Assembly: GCA_019930625.1 (NCBI GenBank)
Contig: CP082844.1
Location: forward strand, 2,108,001-2,172,000
Direction of reading: 5' to 3'
Source of the DNA: Nocardia asteroides
GTDB taxonomy: Bacteria; Actinomycetota; Actinomycetes; Mycobacteriales; Mycobacteriaceae
Length of the DNA stretch: 64,000 bases
The position numbers and the translations under genes were made by a program. The notes under the pieces were generated by a model. That model saw only the letters and a program-made list of their open reading frames with translations, did no database searches and had not been told where the DNA came from. Shown here piece by piece: positions 20,654 to 29,679 of this stretch (position 1 is the stretch's first letter; the number at the start of each line of letters is the position of its first letter).

Positions 20654-22555
20654 CTAGCTACCGTCCGGTGTGATCCCGACTGCCCCCGACGAGCGCAGCG
20701 TATGAACGTCCCAAAGCCATACGTCCTCGACTCGCGTCGGCGTGAATCCGAGCAGCTGGGTGACGGTCTCGCGCAGCACATCACCGTTCTTCGTCGCGGG
20801 CAGCACCAGGACGTCGGCGTGCCAGTACCGCAGGTCCTCCAGCGCGCGGGCACGCACGTCGGCGTCGATCGGCGGCACCACGCCGGTGTCCTGCGCCTGT
20901 ACCAGCAGCGCGGTGGTCGGGCGGGTCTCGGGGCCGTAGATGCCTTTCCCGGTCGTGCTGGTCGGGCCGACGAAGTAACCACCCGCCAAGGGGAAGGAGA
21001 AGCCGGCGTCGGCTTGCCACCGCAGCGCCCGCGCGTCGGGCGGCCGGGGCGGCGGCACCATGACCACCGAGCCGTCGCCGACGTAGCGGCGGACCGTGCC
21101 GTCGGCGAAGAAATCCGGCGTCGGTGCGCGTTCGACCACCGGGAGGATGGTCGGCGTCAGCGGCAGCAGCGCACAGGCGACCGCGGCGAACCACGCGAGC
21201 GGCATCCAGTCTCCGGCCGATTGCCTCCAGGTGCGCACCGCCTGTTCGCTCGCCAGCGCGAGCACCACCGCGATGGCGGGGATCGCGGCCATGCTGAGCC
21301 TGCTCTCCAGCACCGTGTTCAGCAGCGGCACCTCTTCGGCCCACCGCCACGGCAGTTCGATGCCGGTCGGCTGTTTGCCGATGGTGGCGACCGCGCCCAG
21401 CGACAGCACGCCGAAGACCGCGATCACCACGCCCGCGGCACGCACCACACGGTCGCGCCACAGCAGTCCCAGCGTGAACACCACCACGAGCAGCAGCGGC
21501 CAGCCGAAGTACGCGTTCTGCTCGGTCGGGTTGATCGCCACGTTCTCCCCGGGCGCGAACACCCCGCCCAGCGATTCGGACGGGAACTGCACCAGCGCTT
21601 CGAGGTCGTTGCCCATCGGCCCGTGGTCGATCGAGCGATAGCTCTGCGGACCGAAGAACTGCCACCACAGCGGGATCTCGGCCAGCGCCAGCGTGATCAC
21701 GGCGGCCAGCCCGAGGGTGGGGGTGATCCGCCGCGTCACGCGCAGCGCGGTGCCCGGCGCATGCAGGTAGTAGACGACCGCGAACAGCGAGAACGCGAGC
21801 ACGAAGATCAACAGCGGTTCCTCGCCGAGCGCGATCTGCATGGCCACCAGCAGTCCGAGGACGACGGCATCGCGCACCCGTCCGTGCGGCCGGTCCGGCT
21901 CCGTCCCGGCCGCTCGTCGCGCCATCCGGATCAACCGGCCCGCGATGATCGGGAGCAGCAGCAAGACGACGAAGTTCGGGTGCGCGTTGGCGTGCGAGAT
22001 CATTCCCGGCGCGAAGCCGCAGAACAGTCCCCCGATCACCGCCGCGACCCGTGCGTCGACGAGTTCCCGGGCGAAGAGGCGATACCAGGCGAACGCCGTC
22101 CCGGCCAGGCCGAGGGTGAGCACGAGCACGAACGTGACAGTGGGTCCGAAAAGCAGGGTGATCGGTGTGAGCGGCACGCCGACGCCGAACATGGCCGTAT
22201 TGGCCATCATGTTCACCCCGGCCGGGAAGTTCTGCAGGTGCGTGCCGAGGGGGTTGCTCAGAGTCGCCACCGAGTGCGCCGTGACGGCGAAGAACCACTC
22301 CCACATCGTCTGGTCCTGACCGCTTTTGATCAGGTATCCGCTGTCGGTGTCGCGCCACTGGCCCGAGAGCACCGCCGCGGCCAGCGCAAGGTAGCCGACG
22401 CCGACGAGCGGATTGCCGCTGGTTCGAAGGCGGGGCGTCCGGCGGGCGCGCACGGGGCGGGTGAGCACTCCGGCCGCCGTCGCCTCGTCCGCCGCGACCG
22501 CGACCGCCGCCGATCCCGCCTCTTCGCCGGTCTCGACGTCCTGTGCTCGTGTCAC
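20654..22555 (-). CDS. Polytopic membrane protein, probable GT-C-type glycosyltransferase
   Basis: About 633 residues with roughly a dozen hydrophobic helices and a soluble C-terminal part. Early in the first extracellular loop are acidic residues in WRDTDSGYLI, and later HSVATLSNPLGTHLQNFPAGVNMM, which resembles lipid-linked-sugar-dependent GT-C enzymes. GTG 22555 is chosen because GAGGAG lies about 10 bases upstream; an in-frame TTG at 22591 has no ribosome site. It lies between aftA and an Emb gene and ends 11 bases before that Emb start, so a role in arabinan or lipoarabinomannan assembly is plausible. M. tuberculosis has nothing at this position between aftA and embC. Donor, acceptor and exact family are unknown. 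Confidence 0.72.
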   Translation of the reverse strand: MTRAQDVETGEEAGSAAVAVAADEATAAGVLTRPVRARRTPRLRTSGNPLVGVGYLALAAAVLSGQWRDTDSGYLIKSGQDQTMWEWFFAVTAHSVATLSNPLGTHLQNFPAGVNMMANTAMFGVGVPLTPITLLFGPTVTFVLVLTLGLAGTAFAWYRLFARELVDARVAAVIGGLFCGFAPGMISHANAHPNFVVLLLLPIIAGRLIRMARRAAGTEPDRPHGRVRDAVVLGLLVAMQIALGEEPLLIFVLAFSLFAVVYYLHAPGTALRVTRRITPTLGLAAVITLALAEIPLWWQFFGPQSYRSIDHGPMGNDLEALVQFPSESLGGVFAPGENVAINPTEQNAYFGWPLLLVVVFTLGLLWRDRVVRAAGVVIAVFGVLSLGAVATIGKQPTGIELPWRWAEEVPLLNTVLESRLSMAAIPAIAVVLALASEQAVRTWRQSAGDWMPLAWFAAVACALLPLTPTILPVVERAPTPDFFADGTVRRYVGDGSVVMVPPPRPPDARALRWQADAGFSFPLAGGYFVGPTSTTGKGIYGPETRPTTALLVQAQDTGVVPPIDADVRARALEDLRYWHADVLVLPATKNGDVLRETVTQLLGFTPTRVEDVWLWDVHTLRSSGAVGITPDGS

Positions 22556-22679
22556 CCGGGCATCACTCCTCGACAGCGCCTCCGTACCCAACCACGCTGT
22601 GCGTGGACCGACAAACGAGAGGAGTAACCACTTCGCGCGAGTTCAATCGCGGCGAATTCGGGGAGTGGCGGGGGTCAGG

Positions 22680-24725
22680 TCAGCGGCGGACGGTGACGAG
22701 GGTGAACGGCCCGATGTCGGTGGTGGTGAAACGCGCGTCGGCGAACAGTTCCTTGGGGAAGCTCACCGTGTAGCGGGCCACGTTCGGGTCGTTCGGGTAG
22801 ACGTCCTTGGCCAGCCGCAAGGTGTAGGCGTCGCCGCTGCGCCGGAACAGGAACGCGTCCGGCGCGCGCCACGGGCTCGCGGCCAGTGCGTCGAGCAGTT
22901 CCTGCGGCGTCTTCAGCTTGCTCCAGCCCTCGATGGCTCCCGCGCGGCCGGTGAAGTCGGCGAGCGGATTGGCGTAATGCGAGGTGAGCGCTTGGAAGCC
23001 GAAGTAGGGATAGAAGGACAGGAAGCTGGTGTCGGCGGTGAGCACCACCGTGTCCGAGCGTGGTCGACCGGTCTGCGCGGTGAGCGCCGCGTCTACCTTC
23101 GGATAGAACGACACCGCCGAAGGGGCCCGTTGATCGGCCCGCTTTCCGTCGCCGTCGGTATCCGTGTAGGCGGTGGTGATCTCCGAGGCCAGGACGTGCG
23201 GGATGTGCTGGGCGAAGGCCAAGGCGCCGATCGTCGCGACGACGATCGCCATCAGCCGGAACCGGGCGGGCTCGTTCAACGCCTGATAGATCGCCCGCGC
23301 GCCTTCGACGAACCCGAACGCGCCCGCGACGGACAGCAGCACCAGCAGCACCGGCTCGAGGCGGAACGACAGCAGCGTGGTGCCCGCCGCGGTGACCGCC
23401 ATGGACAGCAGCGTCCAGAGGTAGATCGCCGCCACCCCGATCCCCAGTGCCTGTGCCCGTCGCGACGACGCGGCGCGCAGCACCAGCCACACCGTGCCGA
23501 GCAGGCACAGTGCTCCGAGCAGGGAGAACTCGAACATCGGCAGCGGCAGCCGCGCGCCCGCTTCCGGCAGGTAGTGCAGGGCGGTGCCAGAACTCGCGGT
23601 CGTGCTGCGCAGCGCCTTGGCCAGGTACGGCGCCCACACGAGAAGGGCGACGAGACCGGAGATCATCGCGATCACCACCAGCCGAGACAGCGGCGGCACC
23701 GCCGCGCGCCACGCGGGTCGGCCCGAGCCGGTTGCCGCGCGGGCGCGGCGTGGATGGTCGGCGGCGCGCTGCGAACGCACCGCGAGCACGGCCGCCAGCA
23801 GCCCCATCACAGCGACCGCGAAGGCGGCGACCAGGAAGTAGAGGGTGTAGAACGTGGCCGCCCAGCCGAGAAACAGTCCGGTGCCGACGACCGCGCCCCA
23901 ACCACCGGCGGTGCGATCGGCATCCTCCGCCGTCGAGCCCGACCGGACGTCCTCCTGCGGCCGGTACAGCGCGCCCCAGGCGAGCACGAGCACGGGCGGC
24001 AGCAGCACCACGATGACCGCGCTGTACGCCTCGGGCGCGGCATAGGCCACCGTCACCGCTGTGCTCGCCGCCGCGACGCCCACGGCCCAGTCCGCGCGGA
24101 TCAGCTGCGACCACAGCACCAGCGCGACGACCGCGGCCACCGCGAGTAAGCCGATCGCGTACGGCTTGAACACCTCCCAGCCGTCCATGCCGAGCAGATT
24201 CGCCGCGCGCCCGCCGATCCAGAACCAGCCCGCGGGGTAGAACGGCGGCAGATCCGCGTACGTCATGTCGCGCAGCGCCGCGGAATCGGTGAGCCGGGTG
24301 AGGAATCCGGTGCGGAATTCCTGATCCACCGAGACGCCGAACAGATACAACTCGGTCGCCGCCAGCGGCATGCCGAGGGTGAAGGTGACGAAGGTCGAGA
24401 TCCCGGCCCAGGACAGCAGTTTCGCGGCCCACGGCCACTTGTGCAGCCGTAGCAGCGCGATCGCGACCGCGAGCATCACCGCCGCGCCGACCTGCCCCAC
24501 CGTGGTCAGCGCCCTGGTCACGTTCGAGGAGTTGAACGCGGGCCACTGCACCATCGAGAACGCGACGAGCCCGGCGGCGGCCACCACCGCGGCGACGGTC
24601 GCCGCGAGCGCGGCCTCACCGGCTCCGGAGGCGACCTGCCGCAGCAGCAGCGCCGTCCGGCTCGGCGGGCGCACCGGCTCGGCGGGGCGCGGGGGCGCGT
24701 CACCCGTCGTGGTCACCGTGCTCAA
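22680..24725 (-). CDS. aftA: Galactan 5-O-arabinofuranosyltransferase AftA
   Basis: A 681-residue GT-C enzyme that adds the first arabinofuranosyl residue to galactan, using decaprenyl-phospho-arabinose. About eleven TM helices are followed by a periplasmic C-terminal domain. The characteristic stretch SVDQEFRTGFLTRLTDSAAL with RDMTYADLPPFYPAGWFWIGGR carries the acidic catalytic loop seen in AftA. The TTG at 24725 is favoured because GGAG lies 7 bases upstream; GTG 24716 is an in-frame alternative. It follows dprE1-dprE2, as in Rv3790-Rv3792, but a hairpin at 24805-24833 separates them here, so it may have its own promoter. Confidence 0.92.
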   Translation of the reverse strand: MSTVTTTGDAPPRPAEPVRPPSRTALLLRQVASGAGEAALAATVAAVVAAAGLVAFSMVQWPAFNSSNVTRALTTVGQVGAAVMLAVAIALLRLHKWPWAAKLLSWAGISTFVTFTLGMPLAATELYLFGVSVDQEFRTGFLTRLTDSAALRDMTYADLPPFYPAGWFWIGGRAANLLGMDGWEVFKPYAIGLLAVAAVVALVLWSQLIRADWAVGVAAASTAVTVAYAAPEAYSAVIVVLLPPVLVLAWGALYRPQEDVRSGSTAEDADRTAGGWGAVVGTGLFLGWAATFYTLYFLVAAFAVAVMGLLAAVLAVRSQRAADHPRRARAATGSGRPAWRAAVPPLSRLVVIAMISGLVALLVWAPYLAKALRSTTASSGTALHYLPEAGARLPLPMFEFSLLGALCLLGTVWLVLRAASSRRAQALGIGVAAIYLWTLLSMAVTAAGTTLLSFRLEPVLLVLLSVAGAFGFVEGARAIYQALNEPARFRLMAIVVATIGALAFAQHIPHVLASEITTAYTDTDGDGKRADQRAPSAVSFYPKVDAALTAQTGRPRSDTVVLTADTSFLSFYPYFGFQALTSHYANPLADFTGRAGAIEGWSKLKTPQELLDALAASPWRAPDAFLFRRSGDAYTLRLAKDVYPNDPNVARYTVSFPKELFADARFTTTDIGPFTLVTVRR

Positions 24726-24804
24726 CGGACCGCTCCGCGCTCGTCACACTCGATTACTCGCATGGCGCCTCCGGAATCACTGGGTCGACTCGTCGAACGA
24801 TAAA

Positions 24805-24833
24805 TGCCCGCGTGATCGATGACCACGCGGGCA
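24805..24833 (-). terminator. Rho-independent terminator after dprE2
   Basis: Perfect 10-bp stem (TGCCCGCGTG at 24805-24814, complement at 24824-24833) with a 9-base loop. On the minus strand it is followed by TTTATC, a short U-tract, 27 bases past the dprE2 stop. Confidence 0.75.
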
Positions 24834-24859
24834 CCGGGTCCGAGCCCGTTCGCCGAGAC

Positions 24860-25621
24860 TCAGATCGGCAGTCGGCGGAAGATCGCGCGCGGGACGTGCC
24901 GCAGCACCATCATCACGTAGCGGAAGCCGCCTGGCGCCCAGACCAGTTCCTTCCCCTTCTGGGAGGCCGCGACCGCCAGCGCCGCCACATCTTCCTTGTC
25001 GACGGTGAGCGGGGCCTCTTTGACATGCGCCGAGAACTTGGTCCGCACCATCCCCGGCCGGATCACCAGCACGCGCGGGCCGTGCGGGCGCAGCGCCTCG
25101 CCGAGGCCGAGGTAGAAACCGTCCAGGCCGGCTTTGGTCGACCCGTAGACGAAGTTCGAGCGCCGCACCCGTTCACCGGCGACGGAGGACAGGACGATGA
25201 TCCGCCCGAAGCCCTGCGCCTTCATCTTCTCGCCGACCAGCACGCCGACCGAAACCGCGGCGGTGTAGTTGACCTGGGCGACCCGCACCGCCTTGCGCTG
25301 GTTGCGCCACAGTTCCTCGGGGTCGCCGTCGAGGGCGAAAGCGACGATGGCGACGTCCACGTCGCCCGTGTCCCACGCGGCGTCGATCACCTTGGGGTGC
25401 CCGTCGGTGTCGAGCGCGTCGAAGTCGACGACGTTGACCTGGCTCGCGCCCGCTGCCTTCATCTGGGCGACCGCGGCCTCACGCAGCGGATCGCCGGGCA
25501 GCGCCGCGAGGGTGATGCGCGCGGGCCCCTTCTTCAGGTACTCCGCGCAGATTGCCAAGCCGATCTCCGAGGTGCCACCCAGCAGCAGAATCGACTGCGG
25601 GTTACCAACGGCATTGATCAC
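24860..25621 (-). CDS. dprE2: Decaprenylphospho-2-keto-ribose reductase DprE2
   Basis: A 253-residue SDR enzyme that reduces the 2-keto intermediate to decaprenyl-phospho-arabinose, the only arabinose donor for Emb and AftA enzymes. The N-terminal nucleotide site is [18 protein letters not shown], with [23 protein letters not shown] giving the catalytic Ser and YxxxK pair. The GTG at 25621 overlaps the dprE1 stop (GTGA) and GGAG lies a few bases upstream, so the two subunits are probably translated in a coupled way. Family and context together make the identification firm. Confidence 0.95.
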   Translation of the reverse strand: MINAVGNPQSILLLGGTSEIGLAICAEYLKKGPARITLAALPGDPLREAAVAQMKAAGASQVNVVDFDALDTDGHPKVIDAAWDTGDVDVAIVAFALDGDPEELWRNQRKAVRVAQVNYTAAVSVGVLVGEKMKAQGFGRIIVLSSVAGERVRRSNFVYGSTKAGLDGFYLGLGEALRPHGPRVLVIRPGMVRTKFSAHVKEAPLTVDKEDVAALAVAASQKGKELVWAPGGFRYVMMVLRHVPRAIFRRLPI

Positions 25622-27099
25622 TGCAGCTCCAGCCTTCTCGCCATATCGGACATGAAAACGCCTGTGGGATCGACGCTGCGGCGGACCTTGATCCACTCGT
25701 CGATCCGGGGATACATCTTGTGGAAGGTCTCGGCGGTTGTCCGCGAGTCCTTCGCCGTGTACAGCCGCCCGCCGAACTCGAGCACCCGCCGGTCGAGTTC
25801 GCCGACCAGCTCGTTGAGGCCCGGCTTGATCGGGAAGTCGACGCAGATGTTCCAGCCCGGCATCGGGAAGCTCAGCGGGGCCTGGTTGCCCGGCCCGAAC
25901 AGCTTGAACACGTTCAGCGCCGAGTAGTGCCCGGACGCCTGGATATCGATGATGATCCGCTTGAACTCCTCGACCGCCTCGGTCGGCACCACGAACTGGT
26001 ACTGGAGGAAGCCGTTGGAGCCGTAGCCGCGGTTCCACTCCGCGATCATGTCCAGCGGGTGATAGAACTGCGTCAGGTTCTGCACCTTGCCGGTGTAGTT
26101 GCCGCCCATCCGGTAGTACGCCTCGCCGATGGACATCAGCGTCAGCTTGTTCATCGTCCAGTTCGGGAAGATGTCCGGGACGGTCATCAGCTGCGGCGCG
26201 TCGAACTTCAGCGGCTTGCTGCGCAGCCGCTTGGGCAGTTCGTCGAGCTTGGCCAGCCTGCCCCGGGTGATCGTGGCGCGGCCCAGCTTGGGCAGCGGAC
26301 TGATCACGTCGAACCAGGCGCTCGAGTAGGTGTAGTTCGACTCGCTGCCGTCGCTGTGCGCGGCGATGGTCTCGTCGAGGGTCGTGGTCTTCACGCCGTC
26401 GTTGAGGAAGTAGGCGGTCTCCGTCGGCACCATCTCGATGGTCGCGCGCAGGATGATGCCGGTGAGCCCGTTGCCGCCGACGGTGGCCCAGAACAGCTTG
26501 GCGTTGCGCTTCGGCGTGATGTGCTGCACCTGCCCGTCGGCGGTCAGCAGATCGATCGAGCGCACGTGGTTGCCGAAGCTGCCCTCGCTGTGATGGTTCT
26601 TGCCGTGGATGTCGGAGGCGATCGCGCCGCCGATGGTCACCTGGCGGGTGCCGGGTAGCACCGGCACCCAGAGCCCGAACGGCAGCGCGGCCTTCATGAG
26701 CTGGTCCAGGCTGACGCCGCCGTCCACGTCCACGATGCGGGTGTCGCGGTCGATGCGGTGGACGTTGTTCAGCGCGGTCATGTCGACGACCAGGCCGCCC
26801 GCGTTCTGCGCGTGGTCGCCGTAGGAGCGGCCGAGGCCGCGGGCGATCACGCCGCGCCGCAGGTGGGCGGGCTTGCCGTCGTTGTCCTCGGCGACCATGG
26901 CCACAGCCTTGGCGATCAGTTCGGGATCGCTGGTCGAGAGCACTTCGGAAGAGGTGGGTGCGGTGCGACCCCACCCGGTCAACGTACGGGTGCGCGTCGG
27001 GAGAGTGAACGCGTTCCCGGCGGCGGGGTCGTCGTTCGTGACGCCGGCGCCCTTGTCGTTCCCGGTTGTCTTGGTGGCGGTCGGAGCTTTCGTGGACAT
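25618..27099 (-). CDS. dprE1: Decaprenylphospho-beta-D-ribofuranose 2-oxidase DprE1
   Basis: About 493 residues, a VAO-type FAD oxidase that oxidises the 2-hydroxyl of decaprenyl-phospho-ribose. FAD-domain landmarks are [40 protein letters not shown] followed by NHH, and [16 protein letters not shown]. The cysteine attacked by benzothiazinone drugs in M. tuberculosis (Cys387) is present as Cys419 in [12 protein letters not shown]. The start is uncertain: ATG 27099 is preferred because TAGCCT, a -10-like box, lies 8 bases upstream; ATG 27105 and ATG 27153 are alternatives. Even the shortest form has about 32 extra N-terminal residues compared with the mycobacterial enzyme. Confidence 0.95.
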   Translation of the reverse strand: MSTKAPTATKTTGNDKGAGVTNDDPAAGNAFTLPTRTRTLTGWGRTAPTSSEVLSTSDPELIAKAVAMVAEDNDGKPAHLRRGVIARGLGRSYGDHAQNAGGLVVDMTALNNVHRIDRDTRIVDVDGGVSLDQLMKAALPFGLWVPVLPGTRQVTIGGAIASDIHGKNHHSEGSFGNHVRSIDLLTADGQVQHITPKRNAKLFWATVGGNGLTGIILRATIEMVPTETAYFLNDGVKTTTLDETIAAHSDGSESNYTYSSAWFDVISPLPKLGRATITRGRLAKLDELPKRLRSKPLKFDAPQLMTVPDIFPNWTMNKLTLMSIGEAYYRMGGNYTGKVQNLTQFYHPLDMIAEWNRGYGSNGFLQYQFVVPTEAVEEFKRIIIDIQASGHYSALNVFKLFGPGNQAPLSFPMPGWNICVDFPIKPGLNELVGELDRRVLEFGGRLYTAKDSRTTAETFHKMYPRIDEWIKVRRSVDPTGVFMSDMARRLELQ

Positions 27100-27107
27100 C
27101 GGCATAG

Positions 27108-27113
27108 AGGCTA
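27108..27113 (-). promoter_or_regulatory. Candidate -10 box of a leaderless dprE1 promoter
   Basis: TAGCCT on the minus strand, 8 bases before ATG 27099. It matches TAnnnT and explains the lack of a ribosome site. Confidence 0.35.
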
Positions 27114-27312
27114 CAGGTATGACGGCAGATGGGGACGGGGTCGCTACACCCATGGGTAGTGACGTACGCGTCGTTTAGAACCGAATCCGTGCGGTCGCCT
27201 GTTCGCCGCTACGCTCATCGGCGTGCAAGCCGAACCCCACCTGCCGCTCCCGGCAGAGTTGCCGCTGGTCGACGAGCCTGGCGGCGCGAGCGACGGGCCC
27301 GAAGGAGGCAGC

Positions 27313-27750
27313 GTGCGTAACCACGCAGGGTCCCGGGAGCGCCGAATCGAACAGAGCACCGATGTCGACCTCAAGACGCAGATCGTCCGGTTCACCCTCA
27401 CCGGCGGATTCTCGGCCGTCGTCGACTACGGGCTCTACAGCCTGCTGCTCAATCTCGTCGGCCTCCCGGTCAACGTCGCCAAGTCAATCGGATTCGTGGC
27501 GGGCACCACGACGGCCTACCTGATCAATCGCCGCTGGACCTTCCAGGCCCCGCCCAGCCGCGCCCGCTTCCTCGCCGTCGTCCTGCTCTACGCGGTGACC
27601 TTCGCGGTGCAGGTCGGCATCAACGCGGGCCTCTACTTCACCCTCCCCGAGGAATGGTGGCGTCAGCCGCTGGCCTTCGTCGTCGCCCAGGGCACCGCGA
27701 CCGTCATCAACTTCGTCGTCCAGCGGTTGGTGATCTTCAAGATCCGCTAG
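27313..27750 (+). CDS. GtrA-family membrane protein (Rv3789-like)
   Basis: A 145-residue protein with four hydrophobic helices. FTLTGGFSAVVDYGLYSLLLN opens the GtrA domain and AYLINRRWTFQAPPSR marks its middle. The GTG at 27313 follows AAGGAGG at 27302-27308; an upstream in-frame GTG at 27223 would give a 30-residue acidic extension with no ribosome site. It is divergent from dprE1, exactly like Rv3789, which has been proposed to help translocate or anchor decaprenyl-phospho-arabinose machinery. The same role here is by analogy. Confidence 0.88.
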   Translation: MRNHAGSRERRIEQSTDVDLKTQIVRFTLTGGFSAVVDYGLYSLLLNLVGLPVNVAKSIGFVAGTTTAYLINRRWTFQAPPSRARFLAVVLLYAVTFAVQVGINAGLYFTLPEEWWRQPLAFVVAQGTATVINFVVQRLVIFKIR

Positions 27751-27778
27751 ATCGGGGACGAACCCGGGCTCGGAGCGA

Positions 27779-27796
27779 TTGCACTTATAAGTGCAA
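27779..27796. promoter_or_regulatory. 18-bp perfect palindrome, probable operator of the antitoxin-like gene
   Basis: TTGCACTTATAAGTGCAA is a perfect palindrome 50 bases upstream of the DNA-binding protein at 27846. Autoregulation through such a site is typical of type II toxin-antitoxin operons; binding is inferred. Confidence 0.55.
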
Positions 27797-27845
27797 GAGG
27801 TTACGTTGGGTAGTACCTGCGAGAGCGGAGAGGAGTTCGAGTCCC

Positions 27846-28313
27846 ATGGGTGCATCCGGCATTCGCCACGAAAAGGCAGTTCTGTCGATCAGTGCCAGTG
27901 AGGTGGAGCAGGCTCGGGCTTTCAAGGATCGTGTGGAGAAGGCGTGCGGCGCCGCATCGGCGCACGCGACTATCGCAGTCGAAGTCCGGGATGGGGAGTC
28001 TGTGGAGATGCCCGCCGAACTCACCGCGTTGATCGCTCAGATCCTCGACCTCATCAGCCGAGGCTGCACCGTAACCGTGGGCGGTCTCCCGAACGAGGTG
28101 ACTACGACTGTCGCCGCCAAGATGTTGGGTGTCTCGCGACCGACCTTGATGAAGCTGGTGAACGAAGGCAGGTTGCCATCCCACAAGGTTGGTTCGCACA
28201 CGCGGCTTTTCAGCAGAGATGTTCTGGCGCACAAAGAGATTCAGCGTGCTGCGCAGCGGAAGGCGTTTGATCGGCTGCGCGAACTCGAGGACGAACTCGG
28301 AGTGGTCTACTGA
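27846..28313 (+). CDS. Excisionase/antitoxin-like helix-turn-helix protein
   Basis: A 155-residue protein. The C-terminal half has an excisionase-type HTH: TVAAKMLGVSRPTLMKLVNE followed by GRLPSHKVGSHTRLFSRDVL. The N-terminal half carries ISASEVEQARAFKDRVEKAC and a segment on which the HTH unit sits. Proteins of this layout pair with PIN-domain toxins in actinobacteria, and a truncated PIN gene follows after 62 bases. AGAGGAG lies about 10 bases before the ATG. The perfect palindrome at 27779-27796 probably is its operator. With the toxin broken it would now be an orphan antitoxin. Confidence 0.75.
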   Translation: MGASGIRHEKAVLSISASEVEQARAFKDRVEKACGAASAHATIAVEVRDGESVEMPAELTALIAQILDLISRGCTVTVGGLPNEVTTTVAAKMLGVSRPTLMKLVNEGRLPSHKVGSHTRLFSRDVLAHKEIQRAAQRKAFDRLRELEDELGVVY

Positions 28314-28375
28314 CCGCCCAGGCGCTATCTGATCGATCCTGTAAGCGCTGAAGTGGCGCCCCGTTCGCTTGTGCG

Positions 28376-28600
28376 ATGTCCGTCATGGTCAGCGGGCGGG
28401 GGGCGAACGTTCTTGTCGATGCCAACGTTTTGTTCTCCCGCACGCTACGGGACTGGCTGGCGCTGCTCTACCTTCATCCAGGCAATGAGATGTTCGAGGT
28501 CATATGGACCGACGACATCATGGTGGAGTTCCACTATCACTTACGTAAGAAGAATCCCTTGCTGGACGACGCCCAAGCTGGACATCAATGCTCTTCTCCG
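28376..28600 (+). pseudogene. Truncated PIN-domain toxin gene
   Basis: The first ~65 residues match the start of a PIN-domain ribonuclease: VLVDANVLFSRTLRDWLALL with the first catalytic Asp, then FEVIWTDDIMVEFHYHLRKK with the conserved Glu. Around base 28570 the similarity stops; none of the three frames continues the domain, and the remaining acidic residues are lost before the convergent sigma-factor gene. The preceding HTH protein is the expected antitoxin partner. The reading frame stays open to 28825, but that part is antisense to the sigma factor and low in coding sense. Confidence 0.6.
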
Positions 28601-28676
28601 CGAGCCGACCTGACACGGGGTCGCCGTGGCGATCGAGTGGCGTTGACCGGCAAAAAGGGCGTCGGAGTGTCTCAAT

Positions 28677-29600
28677 TCATGAGCCCGTCTGTCCGGTCTG
28701 ATTCACTTCACGCAGCGCCGCCCAGGCGTCCGCTACGGGACCAACGTGCCCGAGCTTGTCGGGATTGTTCACCGTGCGGATCGTCTGGATCTGTCCGTCG
28801 AGGATGTCGAGCGCCCAGGTGTTGAGGACCTTGCCGTCCCGGTCGCGGAAGATCGCGCCCGGCTGGCCGTTCACCTGGTGCGGCTCCACATGCGCTCCGA
28901 TCCGGGCGAACAGCGGGAAGAGCGCGGCGAGCGCTCGGGCCACGTTCTCGGCGCCGACGAAGCGGTCGGCCCATTGCGGGGCCTTGCCGCCGCCGTCGCC
29001 GACCATCTGGACGTCGGCGGCCAGCAGCGCGGTCAGCCCGTCGACGTCCCCGTCCCGGAAGGCGTCGAGGAACCTCCCGGCGAGCTTCTCGCGCTCGGTT
29101 CGGTCGGCTTCGAATCGGGGCCTGCCGGTGTCCATGTGGCGGCGTGCCCGCACCGCGAGCTGTCGGCACGCGGCCTCGGAGCGCCCTACGGCGGCGGCGA
29201 CTTCGCCGAATCCGAACCCGAATACCTCCCGCAGCACGAACACCGCGCGTTCGAGCGGGCTGAGCCGCTCCAGCAGCAGCAAAGCCGCCATCGACAACGA
29301 GTCGGCCAGCTCCGCCGAGCGCTGTGGGTCCTGATAGGGGTCGGCCAGCAGCGGCTCGGGGAACCACGGCCCGACGTAGTCCTCCCGGCGAACGCGTGCC
29401 GAGCGCAGCACATCGATCGAGATCCGGCTCACGGTGGCCGACAGGAACGCCTTGGTCGAGTCGGGTTCGGTCGGGGAAGCCGCGAAGCGCAGCCAGGTCT
29501 CCTGGACCGCGTCCTCGGCTTCGCTCACGCTGCCCAGGAGCCGGTAGGCGATGGAGAACAGCAGTGGCCGAAGCTCCTGGAACTCCTCGATCCGACTCAC
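28677..29600 (-). CDS. ECF sigma factor, SigJ/ECF41 type, with C-terminal SnoaL-like domain
   Basis: A 307-residue sigma factor. Region 2 has LLFSIAYRLLGSVSEAEDAV and QETWLRF; region 4 has LERAVFVLREVFGFGFGEVA and RSEAACRQLAVRARRHM. ECF41 signatures are both present: GPWFPEPL in the linker (usually WLPEP) and DGGGK in the SnoaL-like C-terminal domain, which modulates sigma activity. The GTG at 29600 has AAGGAG upstream. An SDR gene lies just upstream on the same strand, and an ECF41-type promoter precedes that gene, so the sigma factor probably reads its own operon. No anti-sigma gene is adjacent, as expected for ECF41. Confidence 0.9.
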   Translation of the reverse strand: MSRIEEFQELRPLLFSIAYRLLGSVSEAEDAVQETWLRFAASPTEPDSTKAFLSATVSRISIDVLRSARVRREDYVGPWFPEPLLADPYQDPQRSAELADSLSMAALLLLERLSPLERAVFVLREVFGFGFGEVAAAVGRSEAACRQLAVRARRHMDTGRPRFEADRTEREKLAGRFLDAFRDGDVDGLTALLAADVQMVGDGGGKAPQWADRFVGAENVARALAALFPLFARIGAHVEPHQVNGQPGAIFRDRDGKVLNTWALDILDGQIQTIRTVNNPDKLGHVGPVADAWAALREVNQTGQTGS

Positions 29601-29679
29601 GCCTGCTCCTTCTCGATCCTTGGTAGCCACGGGGCGCGGCGTGGCTGTCGCCCGCGCCCCGGTCCATAGTGGGCAGGCC

